DNA of 64,000 nt from an uncultured Collinsella sp. (GCA_959023295.1 CAUFBM010000003.1:107524-171523); one strand, 5' to 3'; positions 25,591 to 34,598 are shown, numbered from the stretch's first letter. Numbers and translations: made by a program. Notes: generated from the letters alone by a model not told the origin.

Positions 25591-25602
25591 GCGGACTTTC
25601 GT

Positions 25603-26904
25603 CTACCTGATATGAGCAGGTTTTCCGCCCCAGTAGAAGCGGCAGAAGGCTCGTTTACGTTTTTGGGGTTTGCCTACGAGCTCCATGGCTGCGATGGCGA
25701 TGTCCTCGGCTGCGCGGGGGCGGCGCAGCACTTCGCCATTGATGAGCAGTGCCTTGAGCGACTCTGGATGATCGTGGAGATGGCGCAACGTCACGATGAG
25801 TTCACGTGCGGTGGTGACATGCATGCTGGCGCCCATGCCGGTGAGCATGGTGGTGTTGGCCTTTTCCTGGCCATAGGACTTGCCCAGCAGAATCATCGGC
25901 AGATGTGCGCATAGGCACTCGGTGACCGTGAGTCCGCCCGATTTGAGAATTGCCAGGTCGCAGCCGTGCATAAGCGCTGCCATATCATCGACATAGTCCA
26001 GAACCGTGACGTTTTCGAGCTTCATGGCGTCGAAGAGCGTTTTGAGGCGGGTGGCATATTCGGTGTCTTTGCCCGGCAAAAAGACAAAGTGCATGTCTTC
26101 GAAGCTGCGTAGGAAGGGGAGGGTGCGGTCCATCTCCGCGCGAAAGCGAACGTACGGTTGAGGCAAACTGGCACCGGCCATTACCAGCACGACGGTCTTC
26201 TCGGTGGGGAGGTTGAACTTAGCTAGCTCTTCCTCGCGATCGTAATCCGTGTCGAATCCGGCGCGAATAGGAATGCCGGTAATGCGAATCTTTGTCTCGA
26301 GCACCTTGCGCGGACGCAGCGTTTCGGCCATAAATTCGTTGGCAACACAGAATAAATCGGTGTCCTTGTGGGGCCACCATCCCTCGACTTCGTAGTCGGT
26401 CGGTACGCAGATGACCGGATAATCGATACCCGTAATTACGCGGGCGCCCACGGCAACATTGGCTGCCGTGATGTGCGTTGCAACCACGGCTATGGGCCTG
26501 CGGCTACGAATATATTCGTTGAAGGCGGGGAACATAATTCGCGACCATGCCGTTCCGCCACCCCAGAGAAGATGTCCCGTAAGCGTATATCGCCAGGTCA
26601 GGTCGTAAATGGGGCGCGTGGCTCCCGTAAAAGAAGCCGCGGTCTTATTGCCGTCGAATTTAATACGTCCAAAATCAAGGATATCGAGCACTTCAATCTC
26701 AATATCCTCGGGGATGCCATTGGTGCCGCGGATGAGGTCGAATGCCTGCGCTATCGCATTTGCGGCGGCCTTGTGGCCCGAGCCAACGGAGGCATGCACG
26801 ATGGTCACGAGAGGTTTTTGCTGAGCCAGGAGCGTGGTTTGCTCCGATTGGGGAGTGCTGTGCGTGAGCAGGGGAGCGTCGTCACTCGTCTGCGCCTGGT
26901 CCAT
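25603..26904 (-). CDS. MGDG synthase family diacylglycerol glycosyltransferase
   Basis: The protein (433 residues from the chosen start) belongs to the MurG-like GT28 group that adds sugars to diacylglycerol or related lipids. The N-terminal MGDG-synthase motif HASVGSGHKAAANAIAQAF is clear, followed by the acceptor region (ATHITAANVAVGARVITG, then CVPTDYEVEGWW). The UDP-sugar side shows ILKSGGLTVTECLCAHLPMI. ATG at 26904 is chosen because AGGGGAG lies nine bases upstream; an in-frame ATG at 26943 has no ribosome site. It is a lone minus-strand gene, with trxB divergent. Confidence 0.85.
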   Translation of the reverse strand: MDQAQTSDDAPLLTHSTPQSEQTTLLAQQKPLVTIVHASVGSGHKAAANAIAQAFDLIRGTNGIPEDIEIEVLDILDFGRIKFDGNKTAASFTGATRPIYDLTWRYTLTGHLLWGGGTAWSRIMFPAFNEYIRSRRPIAVVATHITAANVAVGARVITGIDYPVICVPTDYEVEGWWPHKDTDLFCVANEFMAETLRPRKVLETKIRITGIPIRAGFDTDYDREEELAKFNLPTEKTVVLVMAGASLPQPYVRFRAEMDRTLPFLRSFEDMHFVFLPGKDTEYATRLKTLFDAMKLENVTVLDYVDDMAALMHGCDLAILKSGGLTVTECLCAHLPMILLGKSYGQEKANTTMLTGMGASMHVTTARELIVTLRHLHDHPESLKALLINGEVLRRPRAAEDIAIAAMELVGKPQKRKRAFCRFYWGGKPAHIR

Positions 26905-27022
26905 CGATAACTCCCCTTCAGCTTTGTAATACGGATTTATCATTGTAGTGCATGAGTGTCACGTTCACGTAAATTTGGGTACGAGCGCAAAGAACGACAA
27001 CGTTTCGACGAAAGGACGCTTC

Positions 27023-27961
27023 ATGACTACCGATAAGCCGATCGATGTTGCGATTATCGGTGGCGGCCCCGCGGGCTATGCTGCCGCCATTTATGCTGCG
27101 CGTGCCAACCTGACGACGACCGTGATTGAGCAGGGCATGTCGGGAGGGCAGATCGCCACAACCAATGAGGTCGAGAACTATCCGGGTTTCCCGCTCCTGA
27201 GTGGCGCCGAACTCGGCGAGCGTTTTCAGCAGCATGCAGAGGGCCTGGGAGCACAGGTTACATGGAGCATGGTTACGGGTATCGATTACGATGCCGATGC
27301 AGCGTTGTTTACGGTGCATCACGATATGGGCGATACGCTGGCCTCGAGCGTTATCGCTTGCATGGGTGCCACGCCGCGTCCGGCAGGTTTCGCAGGCGAG
27401 GATACGTATCGCGGTCGTGGCGTTTCATATTGCGCAACATGTGACGGCATGTTTTTCCGCGGCAAGCAGGTTTTTGTAATCGGTGGTGGCAATTCGGCAT
27501 GCGAAGAGGCGCTGTTCCTGTCCGACATTGCCAGCAGTGTGACCATCGTGCTGCGCCGCGACCAGTTCCGTGCGCCCGATGGTGTTGTTCAGAAAGTACT
27601 CGCAAAGGACAATATTACAGTTAGGTACCAAACTAGTATTGTGGAGCTATCGGGCGAAGCCATGCCAACGACGATTACCTTTAAGGACAATGCATCTGGG
27701 GAAACTCATGCCGAGTCATTTGAGCCCGGCTCGTTTGGCATCTTTGTCTTTACGGGGACGCAGCCACATACCGAGCTTGTTGAGCATCTAGTCGATCTGG
27801 CTCCCGACGGCGGTATTGTTACCGATGATTCGATGGCCACCCGTACGCCCGGCTTATTCGCAGCTGGCGATATCCGTTCCAAGCGTTTACGCCAGGTTGT
27901 GACTGCCGTTTCTGACGGAGCCATAGCGGCAACCGGCGCATACGCTTTTCTACGCGGATAA
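27023..27961 (+). CDS. trxB: Thioredoxin reductase
   Basis: TrxB passes electrons from NADPH through FAD to thioredoxin. The 312-residue protein has the FAD motif IGGGPAGYAAAIYAARA, the redox-active SYCATCDGMFF, the NADPH motif VIGGGNSACEEALFLS, and the C-terminal FAD contact TPGLFAAGDIRSKRLRQV. The ATG at 27023 follows GAAAGGA. No thioredoxin gene is adjacent. It ends in a terminator at 28006-28045. Confidence 0.95.
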   Translation: MTTDKPIDVAIIGGGPAGYAAAIYAARANLTTTVIEQGMSGGQIATTNEVENYPGFPLLSGAELGERFQQHAEGLGAQVTWSMVTGIDYDADAALFTVHHDMGDTLASSVIACMGATPRPAGFAGEDTYRGRGVSYCATCDGMFFRGKQVFVIGGGNSACEEALFLSDIASSVTIVLRRDQFRAPDGVVQKVLAKDNITVRYQTSIVELSGEAMPTTITFKDNASGETHAESFEPGSFGIFVFTGTQPHTELVEHLVDLAPDGGIVTDDSMATRTPGLFAAGDIRSKRLRQVVTAVSDGAIAATGAYAFLRG

Positions 27962-28005
27962 GTACGATAATATATCTTATGTAAGGTTGTTATCAATTGA
28001 CTAAA

Positions 28006-28045
28006 TGGCGGGACGAAGCATCAGTGCACTGTCCCGCCAATTTTC
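28006..28045 (+). terminator. Rho-independent terminator after trxB
   Basis: Arms TGGCGGGAC and GTCCCGCCA surround a 16-base loop and are followed by ATTTTC. The stem resembles that of the terminator at 28739-28786. Confidence 0.8.
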
Positions 28046-28114
28046 TTGGCGGCTATGTGGTATGTAAAACTAGATAACCTAGAATACAATATAGAAAATG
28101 AACGGAGGACCTTT

Positions 28115-28726
28115 ATGAACCACGTTAAACACGTTATTCCGATGTCCGATTCGTCGGTCAGCATTAAGCCTGAGGATATTCAGCCCACTGTGCTGCCCGA
28201 TGCATTTATTCAGTCCGAAATCGTGCGCAAACTCAATACGTTGAGTCTGCCGCGCTATGACCAGTTGCCCAATGTGACGCTCTACCGCGACCAGGTTATT
28301 GAGTATGTTGCGCTGTGGATGGAGCCGCTGTCCATTTGCGTTGAGCACCCTGTCATTACGCCATCGATGATCAATAACTACGTGAAGGTCGGCCTGGTGC
28401 CTGCTCCGGTCAAAAAGCAATATGGCCGCGAGCAGATTGCCCGCCTGATCGCTATCTGCCTCTTTAAGCAGGTCTTACCTATTGCTGCGGTGCAGGCACT
28501 CTTTAACATTCAGCGTTTGAGCTACGATGCCCCGACGGCCTTCGATTATGTGGTCGATCAGCTCGAGGCATCGATTCGTTCGGCGTTTTCCGTCGAGCAG
28601 ACGCCGGTTCCCGATACGGCGCATCAGGTAACGCGTGAGTCGCTGCTTGTGCGCAGTGCGGTTTCATCCTTCGTTTCGAAAGCGTACCTGATGAGCTATC
28701 TAAAGTTTAATGGGTTTAATAGCTAG
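28115..28726 (+). CDS. DUF1836 domain-containing protein
   Basis: The 203-residue protein matches the DUF1836 pattern: LPRYDQLPNVTLYRDQVIEY, then ITPSMINNYVKVGLVPAPVKKQYGREQIARLI. This resembles a MerR-like winged helix in which a helical segment precedes a conserved K-X-Y-GR core, so DNA binding is plausible but unproven. GGAGG lies before the ATG at 28115. It stands alone between two terminators and is therefore probably its own transcription unit. Confidence 0.82.
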   Translation: MNHVKHVIPMSDSSVSIKPEDIQPTVLPDAFIQSEIVRKLNTLSLPRYDQLPNVTLYRDQVIEYVALWMEPLSICVEHPVITPSMINNYVKVGLVPAPVKKQYGREQIARLIAICLFKQVLPIAAVQALFNIQRLSYDAPTAFDYVVDQLEASIRSAFSVEQTPVPDTAHQVTRESLLVRSAVSSFVSKAYLMSYLKFNGFNS

Positions 28727-28738
28727 CCGACGTATAAA

Positions 28739-28786
28739 ACGGGCGGGACAAAGAGCCAGCTGTCACTTTGTCCCGCCCGTATTTTT
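28739..28786. terminator. Bidirectional terminator between DUF1836 and degV
   Basis: Fifteen-base arms (28739-28753 and 28766-28780) with GGGCGGGAC/GTCCCGCCC at their base are followed by ATTTTTG on the + strand. On the minus strand the stem is followed by TTTTATA. It can serve both convergent genes. Confidence 0.85.
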
Positions 28787-28799
28787 GCTTGGTTGGACT

Positions 28800-29666
28800 T
28801 TATTGGCCCGAAGCCACGCCCATGCCGTAGCCGATAATGAGCCCATGCATTTCGGCATAGTATGAATCTAGCCCGTTACAGGGCATGATGATAGTCTTGG
28901 AGCCTGACCAGCGCTCCACAATGCGGCTGGCAAGTGCCTGGGCGCCTGTCTCATTTTCCACATGGTCGATGACGACCTCGCCGCCCGTAAAACCCTCGGC
29001 TTCCATGGTATCGATGATCTTGTTGAGCATCTTCTTTTCGCCACGCGTGTGACCGACGAGTTCGATTTTACCGGCCTCGCTCGCCGTTCCCAAAATGCGG
29101 ATATTGAGCTTGTTGGCAATGACGCCGGCTGCCTTAGGGATACGTCCGGCTTTGGCGAGGTTTTCGTAATTGCACAAACTGAAGAGGATTTTGCTGTTCT
29201 GCTCAAGGCTATCGAAGTATGCGCAAGCGTCCTCGAATGAGACATCCGGATTGCTTGCAAGATACCGGTCGAACAGCAGTAAGATCAGGTCCATTTTGCC
29301 GCCGGCTCCGCGTGAATTGACCAAATGAATTTGACGGTTCGGCTCCTCGGCAAGAACCAAATCGCGTGCCGTGGCGGCGGCGTTATAGCTCCCCGATACG
29401 CCCTCCGAGATGGGCATACAAATCGTCTTGTCGGCAAGCCTAAAGAGTTCGGTCCACTCGCCTACGCTCGGACAGGCGCTCGAAGAAGCGCTCGACTCCG
29501 CCTGCACGGCGCAATTGAGTTCGTGAACGTCGAGCGTGAGGTCATCGACGAACTCGCGCTCCCCCACTCGAATTTTGAGGGGTGCAAATGCAAAGGTGGT
29601 ATGGGGCGCGGTCGGTTGCCAATCGCGGAGGTTACAGCTCGAATCGGAGATAAGTGCCCAGCTCAT
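28800..29666 (-). CDS. DegV family fatty-acid-binding protein
   Basis: DegV (FakB-type) proteins bind a fatty acid and present it to a fatty acid kinase. The 288-residue protein starts WALISDSSCNL, contains PLKIRVGEREFVDD, and has the binding motif PISEGVSGSYNAA with the serine used to hold the carboxylate. RIPKAAGVIANKLNIRIL is also typical. A fakA-type kinase gene is not adjacent. Its transcript ends at the shared terminator at 28739-28786. Confidence 0.87.
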   Translation of the reverse strand: MSWALISDSSCNLRDWQPTAPHTTFAFAPLKIRVGEREFVDDLTLDVHELNCAVQAESSASSSACPSVGEWTELFRLADKTICMPISEGVSGSYNAAATARDLVLAEEPNRQIHLVNSRGAGGKMDLILLLFDRYLASNPDVSFEDACAYFDSLEQNSKILFSLCNYENLAKAGRIPKAAGVIANKLNIRILGTASEAGKIELVGHTRGEKKMLNKIIDTMEAEGFTGGEVVIDHVENETGAQALASRIVERWSGSKTIIMPCNGLDSYYAEMHGLIIGYGMGVASGQ

Positions 29667-29774
29667 AGAGGGTCCTTTCTATATGCTTCTCAATCATTAT
29701 AGCTATATTGCTCACCGATGAAGCGTGCATCTAGTATTGAAAACTAGCACATTAGGATCATGTATGGAGCACGG

Positions 29775-29816
29775 TCATAAATAAATGAACCTCGCAGCTC
29801 AAAGGCCACGAGGTTC
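29775..29816 (-). terminator. Terminator of the NlpC/P60 gene
   Basis: Read on the minus strand, arms GAACCTCG and CGAGGTTC pair around a 14-base loop and are followed by ATTTATTTATG. It lies 26 bases beyond the stop at 29842. Confidence 0.7.
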
Positions 29817-29841
29817 ACCTTCGTTCGCTATACAGAGTGAC

Positions 29842-30957
29842 TTAGTAGCGCACGAAAATGTAGTTGTTGTTCATACCGGCTGCGACGGAACTGATGATGA
29901 CGCCCGTTTTGTAGTCGGAAGCATGGATCATCTGACCATTACCGATATAGATGCCGGTATGGTAGGAGTTAACCACAACATCGCCGGGTTGCGGATCGGA
30001 CACACGGGTCCAACCCATGAAGTCGACCGTGGTGCCCAGACGGCAGTAGCGTCCCGTGAGGCAATAGCTTACAAAACCGGAGCAGTCAAAGCTGTTCGGC
30101 CCAATGCCACCCCAAGAGTAAGCGTATCCGAGCTTGCTATAGGCACGCGAAACAACGGAACCGCCGTCAACGGACTGGCTCGGTGCGGAAGGCGTCGGAG
30201 CCGGAGCCGGAGCGGGCGTCGGGGGCTGCGGAGTGGGAGCGGGCGCGGGCGTATTTCCGCCGCCGTCGTTGGTCGTACCGCCACCCTTGTTGGTGTTCTC
30301 GCTCGTACCGGCGGTGTCGTTGCTCACCGTGGCCTTTTCGGCGGTGCTAGCATTTATGCCAGCCTGCAGCGCGGCGTTGGCCTGGGCCTCGGCAGCAAGC
30401 TCGGCCTGCAACTGTGAATCCAGGGAGTTCACGACACTCTGGGCTTCAGCCTGCTGGGCGTTAAGCTCATCGACCTTCTTTTGCGTGGTGGCGACGTTCT
30501 TCTCCTGCTCGGCCTGCTTATCGGTGAGCTGCTGCTTAAGCTCCTTGACCTCTTGAATGGTCTGAGCCTGCTTATCGGAAACTTTGCCGTAGTAGAACAG
30601 ACGGTTGAGCATATCGCTCAGGTCATCGACGCCGGTCAGAACCTGAAGCAGGCTCAGACCGCCGGTTTTGTACTCGCCGGCGACATAGGTCGAGAGCTTG
30701 GCCTGACCGTCAGCGATCTCCTGCTGCTTTTGCGTGATCTCGCCAGCAGTCTGATCGAGCGCCTGCGTCTGCGTGGCGAGCTCATCGTAAATCTGCTGGG
30801 TTTGGGTACCGATCTGCTCGAGCTTCGTACGAGCAGCGGCAAGGTCGGATGCGGTATCGGCGTAGGCAGGAGCCGCGAGGCCCAAGCCCAAAACACAAGC
30901 GAGGGTTGCCGTAGCAGCGCAGCGTGCCATGTTTTTGTGCGTGTTTGCTGTGCGCAT
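29842..30957 (-). CDS. Secreted NlpC/P60 peptidoglycan hydrolase with coiled coil
   Basis: The 371-residue protein is a secreted cell-wall endopeptidase of the RipA/CwlO type. It has a signal peptide (about residues 1-33, ending APAYA), a coiled coil rich in Ala, Gln and Glu (about 35-205), a Pro/Ala/Gly-rich linker (about 215-255) and a C-terminal NlpC/P60 domain. The catalytic residues visible are Cys292 in FDCSGFV, His333 in YHTGIYIG and a third polar residue, His345. All active-site residues are present. It is followed by its own terminator and preceded by apt. Confidence 0.92.
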   Translation of the reverse strand: MRTANTHKNMARCAATATLACVLGLGLAAPAYADTASDLAAARTKLEQIGTQTQQIYDELATQTQALDQTAGEITQKQQEIADGQAKLSTYVAGEYKTGGLSLLQVLTGVDDLSDMLNRLFYYGKVSDKQAQTIQEVKELKQQLTDKQAEQEKNVATTQKKVDELNAQQAEAQSVVNSLDSQLQAELAAEAQANAALQAGINASTAEKATVSNDTAGTSENTNKGGGTTNDGGGNTPAPAPTPQPPTPAPAPAPTPSAPSQSVDGGSVVSRAYSKLGYAYSWGGIGPNSFDCSGFVSYCLTGRYCRLGTTVDFMGWTRVSDPQPGDVVVNSYHTGIYIGNGQMIHASDYKTGVIISSVAAGMNNNYIFVRY

Positions 30958-30989
30958 GTAGCTTCCTTTCCAGTAACTAAGGGTAACGG

Positions 30990-31520
30990 CTAGTCCACCG
31001 TCACCAGGCTAAAGAGCTCAACATCGTCGTCAGTCGGCGTGAGCTTCTCGCGCGGGTTGAGAAACGCAAGCTCAAGGATACACCCGTAGCCCACAAGCTT
31101 TGCGCCCATATCTCGCACAAGTTTACCTGTTGCCTCGACGGTTCCGCCCGTCGCGACCAAGTCGTCCAGAATCAACACGGTATCTTTAGAGGTAATGGCA
31201 TCGGCATGGATCTCGATAGAGTCGGTGCCGTATTCGAGCTCATAGCTCTGGCTCACCGTCTTGCGGGGTAGCTTGCCCGGTTTACGTGCGGGAACAAAGC
31301 CGGCACCAAGGGCCACAGCCACCGGTACGCCAACCATAAAGCCACGGGCCTCGGGACCCACGACCTTGGTGATCCCCATGCCGGCAAAGTGCTCGGCGAG
31401 GGCATCGGTCATGGCTTTGAGCGCCTCGGGATTGCCAAAGAGCGGCGTAATGTCTTTGAAGATGACTCCGGGCTCGGGATAGTCGGGGATGTCGACGATG
31501 TGAGATTCGAAGTCGTACAT
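30990..31520 (-). CDS. apt: Adenine phosphoribosyltransferase
   Basis: Apt converts adenine and PRPP to AMP. The 176-residue protein starts with HIVDIPDYPEPGVIFKDITPL, typical of the family, and has GPEARGFMVGVPVA, the base/hood region with RKPGKLPRKTVSQSYELEYG, and the PRPP loop VLILDDLVATGGT. It lies between the FtsR-like regulator (upstream) and the NlpC/P60 gene. Confidence 0.95.
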   Translation of the reverse strand: MYDFESHIVDIPDYPEPGVIFKDITPLFGNPEALKAMTDALAEHFAGMGITKVVGPEARGFMVGVPVAVALGAGFVPARKPGKLPRKTVSQSYELEYGTDSIEIHADAITSKDTVLILDDLVATGGTVEATGKLVRDMGAKLVGYGCILELAFLNPREKLTPTDDDVELFSLVTVD

Positions 31521-31558
31521 GGCATGACCTTTCAGGGGAGGCTGGTTTGTAGCAGCGT

Positions 31559-32443
31559 CTATTTGGCCGCGCTGGCGGTGCCGGCGCGTGAGGGGGCGAC
31601 AACCTTGAGCGGCTGCACGAGGGATTCCTCACGCACGGGGACCGCGGAGGTAGATGTCTCTTCGCTTTTGGCCTTGGTTGACTCGGAGCGTGCAATCTCC
31701 TCGTCGAGGGCATCGATATCGGCATCCTCCACCACGGCGTTGAGTGACTCAAATACACGGTTCTTGAGCAGAGCGGTATGGACGCCCTCGGTGAGGTCAT
31801 GCAGCTTCTTAAATGCACGCTCGAGCTTGGCTTCGCGCTCGTCGTCGGAAGTATCCATACTGAGCATGCTTACGAGCACCTGCTCAAACATCGAGGACTC
31901 GCGGTTTGCGGACGATACGTACTGGCGCAGGTTGCGCGGCTCGATATGGAAGCGCGAAAGCTCGGAGCAATAGCGGATGATCGGGAAATCGCGGCCATCG
32001 ACAAGCTCGCGATTCTGCGGGCTCTTGATGATGCGAATAAGGTCGTTTTCGGCCAGGGAGCGGATAAACGAGATCTCGACGCCAAGCATATCGGGGATGG
32101 TCTCGATGGGATGCAGCTTTTGCTTAGTCTCCTTGGGTTCCGTCTTGAGCGGAACATCGGACAGCAGACCCACCTCGTAGGCGAGCGTAGACAGGTCCGT
32201 GGCGTTTTCCAGGCGCTGCTTGATCACATTGAGCGGCATGTAGCGAGTTTTCTGCAGATGCAGAATGACCTCCAGGCGGTCAACGTCCTCCTTGGAGTAC
32301 TGACGATAGCCCTTAGGCGTGCGATGAGGGGTGATGAGCCCCTCATCTTCGAGAAATCTAATTTTTGAGTTCGAAAGATCGGGGTATGCGCCTCGAAGTA
32401 GATTGACGACCTGGCCGATACTCAGATAATTGCGTTCGGCCAT
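31559..32443 (-). CDS. ftsR: MerR-family regulator, FtsR-like
   Basis: The 294-residue protein has an N-terminal MerR HTH (YLSIGQVVNLLRGAYPDL, then KIRFLEDEGLITPHRTPKGY). In actinobacteria the MerR gene directly following the garA/odhI FHA gene is FtsR, a regulator of ftsZ and cell division. The same order (FHA gene, three bases, this gene) occurs here, which is the basis for the name. The C-terminal 200 residues resemble that group in length, but ligand-binding residues could not be assigned. The last 50 residues are low-complexity Ser/Glu/Ala. Confidence 0.72.
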   Translation of the reverse strand: MAERNYLSIGQVVNLLRGAYPDLSNSKIRFLEDEGLITPHRTPKGYRQYSKEDVDRLEVILHLQKTRYMPLNVIKQRLENATDLSTLAYEVGLLSDVPLKTEPKETKQKLHPIETIPDMLGVEISFIRSLAENDLIRIIKSPQNRELVDGRDFPIIRYCSELSRFHIEPRNLRQYVSSANRESSMFEQVLVSMLSMDTSDDEREAKLERAFKKLHDLTEGVHTALLKNRVFESLNAVVEDADIDALDEEIARSESTKAKSEETSTSAVPVREESLVQPLKVVAPSRAGTASAAK

Positions 32444-32446
32444 GCC

Positions 32447-32881
32447 CTACTCACCGGTTTCGATGCGCTCCGGCGTGCTCTCGTGGTAGATGAGCGTAAA
32501 CGTACCGATCTGGACGGAAGAGCCATCGTGCAGCGGTGCGCCGTTGACGATGGCGCCATCAACCCACGTACCGTTGAGCGAGCCCAGGTCCTCGATGCGG
32601 GCACCCAGACCCTCGCGAATAATGCGCGCGTGGCTACGCGACACGGTCATGTCGTTGAGGAAGATGCCGTTAGCGGGATCGCGGCCGATGGTGGTCACAT
32701 TATCCTCGAGCTCAAAGGCGGCGCCGGTTTGCGGGCCTTTGACGATAGATAAGACGGGCGCGGTGATGTGCACGTTGGCCATGAGGTCGGGAACGGTGAC
32801 ATCGCTCGAAGGAACGCGGAAAACGCAGGTGGCGTCTGAGGCCTTATCGTTCTGAGGCATATTGTTAACCATGTTGTCCAT
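32447..32881 (-). CDS. FHA-domain protein, GarA/OdhI-like
   Basis: GarA/OdhI inhibits 2-oxoglutarate dehydrogenase and related enzymes when unphosphorylated, and is switched by Ser/Thr kinases. The 144-residue protein has an FHA domain at about residues 53-130 (TTIGRDPANGIFLNDMTVSR then HARI and LGSLNGTWVDG). An N-terminal segment SDATCVFRVPS resembles the ETTSVFR phosphorylation motif of GarA, with a threonine in the same place. ATG 32881 is preferred because GGGG lies upstream; 32914 is possible. It precedes the FtsR-like gene by three bases. Confidence 0.78.
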   Translation of the reverse strand: MDNMVNNMPQNDKASDATCVFRVPSSDVTVPDLMANVHITAPVLSIVKGPQTGAAFELEDNVTTIGRDPANGIFLNDMTVSRSHARIIREGLGARIEDLGSLNGTWVDGAIVNGAPLHDGSSVQIGTFTLIYHESTPERIETGE

Positions 32882-32947
32882 GACAACCCCTAACTTAACG
32901 CGGACATGCCGCAAAGAATGAACTGTACGTAATCATACCCCAACGAC

Positions 32948-33652
32948 TTAGTCTTCGATTTCGGGGTTAAGAAAGTCGATGTCTTCGTCCTCGGGATGCG
33001 CCACGGCTTGTTTAATGGCCGCTCCACCCTTAATGGAATAGATGACAGCGGTGAGCATGGAGAAGATGACGCCGCCATACACGAAGAAGATGCCAAGCGG
33101 TACCGGACTGCCGTTGAGGCCCGGGAAGGCCGTGAACGTGGCGGGCAGCAGATGCCAGCCGTCCACGGTGGGAAAGCCCAACAGCATGAGCGAGAAGCCG
33201 GTCATGAGCAGCGCCGTGGCAATCTTGCCGGGAAACACCACGTCGATGGGACGGCGGTGATAGTGGCGCACGATGAGCGTGCCGATGCCCAGATAGATAT
33301 CACGACCAATGATGAGCACGCAGACCCAGATGGGAAGCTCGCCGCGGACCACCAGGCCCAGTACGCCGGTAAATAGCAGCGCACGGTCGCAGATGGGATC
33401 CATAACCTTGCCGAGCCAGGAGACCGTTTTGGTCATGCGGGCAATCTGGCCGTCCATCCAGTCGGTGGAGGCCGCGATGGCATAGATGACGATGGCGACG
33501 ACACGGTTGTTGTCCGTCACAAACAGGTACAGGAAGACCAGCGTGAGGATCAGGCGCGTGAAGGTAATGAAATTGGAGATCGTGAAGATCTTATTCGACG
33601 GGTAATCGGAAGTGCCGATAAGCTCCTTTTTGATCTTCTTTTTGATGCCCAC
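32948..33652 (-). CDS. CDP-alcohol phosphatidyltransferase family protein
   Basis: The 234-residue membrane protein carries the full CDP-alcohol motif DX2DGX2ARX8GX3DX3D in DWMDGQIARMTKTVSWLG continuing to KVMDPICDR. Several hydrophobic segments surround it. The start is taken as the GTG at 33652 with GGGGAG just upstream; longer in-frame versions extend into low-quality sequence. In mycobacteria a pgsA-type gene also lies near garA and ftsR. It could make cardiolipin, phosphatidylinositol or phosphatidylglycerol precursors; the sequence alone does not decide. Confidence 0.8.
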   Translation of the reverse strand: MGIKKKIKKELIGTSDYPSNKIFTISNFITFTRLILTLVFLYLFVTDNNRVVAIVIYAIAASTDWMDGQIARMTKTVSWLGKVMDPICDRALLFTGVLGLVVRGELPIWVCVLIIGRDIYLGIGTLIVRHYHRRPIDVVFPGKIATALLMTGFSLMLLGFPTVDGWHLLPATFTAFPGLNGSPVPLGIFFVYGGVIFSMLTAVIYSIKGGAAIKQAVAHPEDEDIDFLNPEIED

Positions 33653-33869
33653 AGGACTCCCCCGCTGGTAAACGACAAAACTTTCGATACTATACCCGTT
33701 CTGGCGATGTCTATCCAGCGCGAGCATAGAGAGTCCAGACATATATAAGACTCCAACGGCCGTTACGGCTTCGTTAGAAACGCGCTCCACCATGGATGGT
33801 GAACCCGAAAGGCAAGGCGCGCGGGCACGGCGACTCGGCCCGCGCGCCCGGAAGAGAAAGGACGAACCC

Positions 33870-34598
33870 ATGGGCTACATGCTCGAGACGCGCGGGCTCA
33901 CCAAGCGCTTCGGCCGCGGCGACCAGGCGCAGGACGCCGTGGCCGACGTGAGCCTTCATATCCGCGAGGGCGAGGTGTACGGGCTGCTCGGACCCAACGG
34001 CGCCGGCAAGTCGACAACGCTCAAGATGATCTGCGGGATGCTGCGGCCGACGGCCGGGGAGATCCTCTTTGCCGGGCACGCCTGGCGCCGCGAGGACCTC
34101 TACGCAATCGGCAGCCTCATCGAGGAGGCGCCGCTCTACCCCAACCTCACCGCGCGCGAGAACCTGCGCGTTCGCACCACGCTGCTGGGCCTTCCCGAGA
34201 GCCGCGTAGATGAGGTGCTCGCCGCCGTGGACCTCGCGGACACCGGGAAGAAGCGCGCCGGGCGCTTCTCGATGGGCATGCGGCAGCGCCTGGGGCTCGC
34301 GCTGGCGCTGATCGCCCGGCCACGCCTGCTCGTGCTCGACGAGCCCACCAACGGCCTCGACCCCATCGGTATCGAGGAGCTGCGCGACCAGATCCGCGGC
34401 TTCGCGGCGGCGGGTACGACAGTGATCGTCTCGAGCCACATCCTCTCCGAGGTGCAGCAGATGGCGGACACCATCGGCATCATCTACGGGGGGCGCCTCG
34501 CCTACGAGGATGCGCTTCGGCCCGGGCAGGACCTCGAGGAACTCTTCATGAGCGTCTGCCGGGAGGGGCGTCGAGCGCGCGGGGAGGTGGCGGCATGA
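33870..34598 (+). CDS. Lantibiotic-immunity ABC transporter, ATP-binding subunit (LanF/MutF type)
   Basis: The 242-residue ATPase has Walker A GPNGAGKSTT, the Q-loop region with IEEAPLYPNLTARENLR, the signature FSMGMRQRLGLALAL and Walker B LLVLDEPTNGLDP. The E in IGSLIEEAPLY replaces the usual Q-loop glutamine, which is a hallmark of LanF/BcrA-type ATPases. ATG at 33870 follows GAAAGGA. It starts an operon of LanF, LanE, LanG, a small protein and a two-component system. GC is far above the upstream genes. No lantibiotic precursor gene was found, so the system probably gives resistance to others' peptides. Confidence 0.88.
   Translation: MGYMLETRGLTKRFGRGDQAQDAVADVSLHIREGEVYGLLGPNGAGKSTTLKMICGMLRPTAGEILFAGHAWRREDLYAIGSLIEEAPLYPNLTARENLRVRTTLLGLPESRVDEVLAAVDLADTGKKRAGRFSMGMRQRLGLALALIARPRLLVLDEPTNGLDPIGIEELRDQIRGFAAAGTTVIVSSHILSEVQQMADTIGIIYGGRLAYEDALRPGQDLEELFMSVCREGRRARGEVAA

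Noticed and set aside
25149..25602. CRISPR-like array in the dut-glycosyltransferase gap
   Set aside because: The repeats are few, palindromic and in mixed orientation with variable arms, there are no regular spacers, and no cas gene is in the window.
29785..30417. A 210-codon + strand frame opposite the NlpC/P60 gene
   Set aside because: It is antisense to a clear secreted hydrolase and starts inside that gene's terminator. No domain is recognisable.
33653..33869. N-terminal extension of the LanF ATPase from an ATG at 33792
   Set aside because: The extra 26 residues are Arg/Ala-rich and unlike the family, whereas the ATG at 33870 has a good ribosome site.
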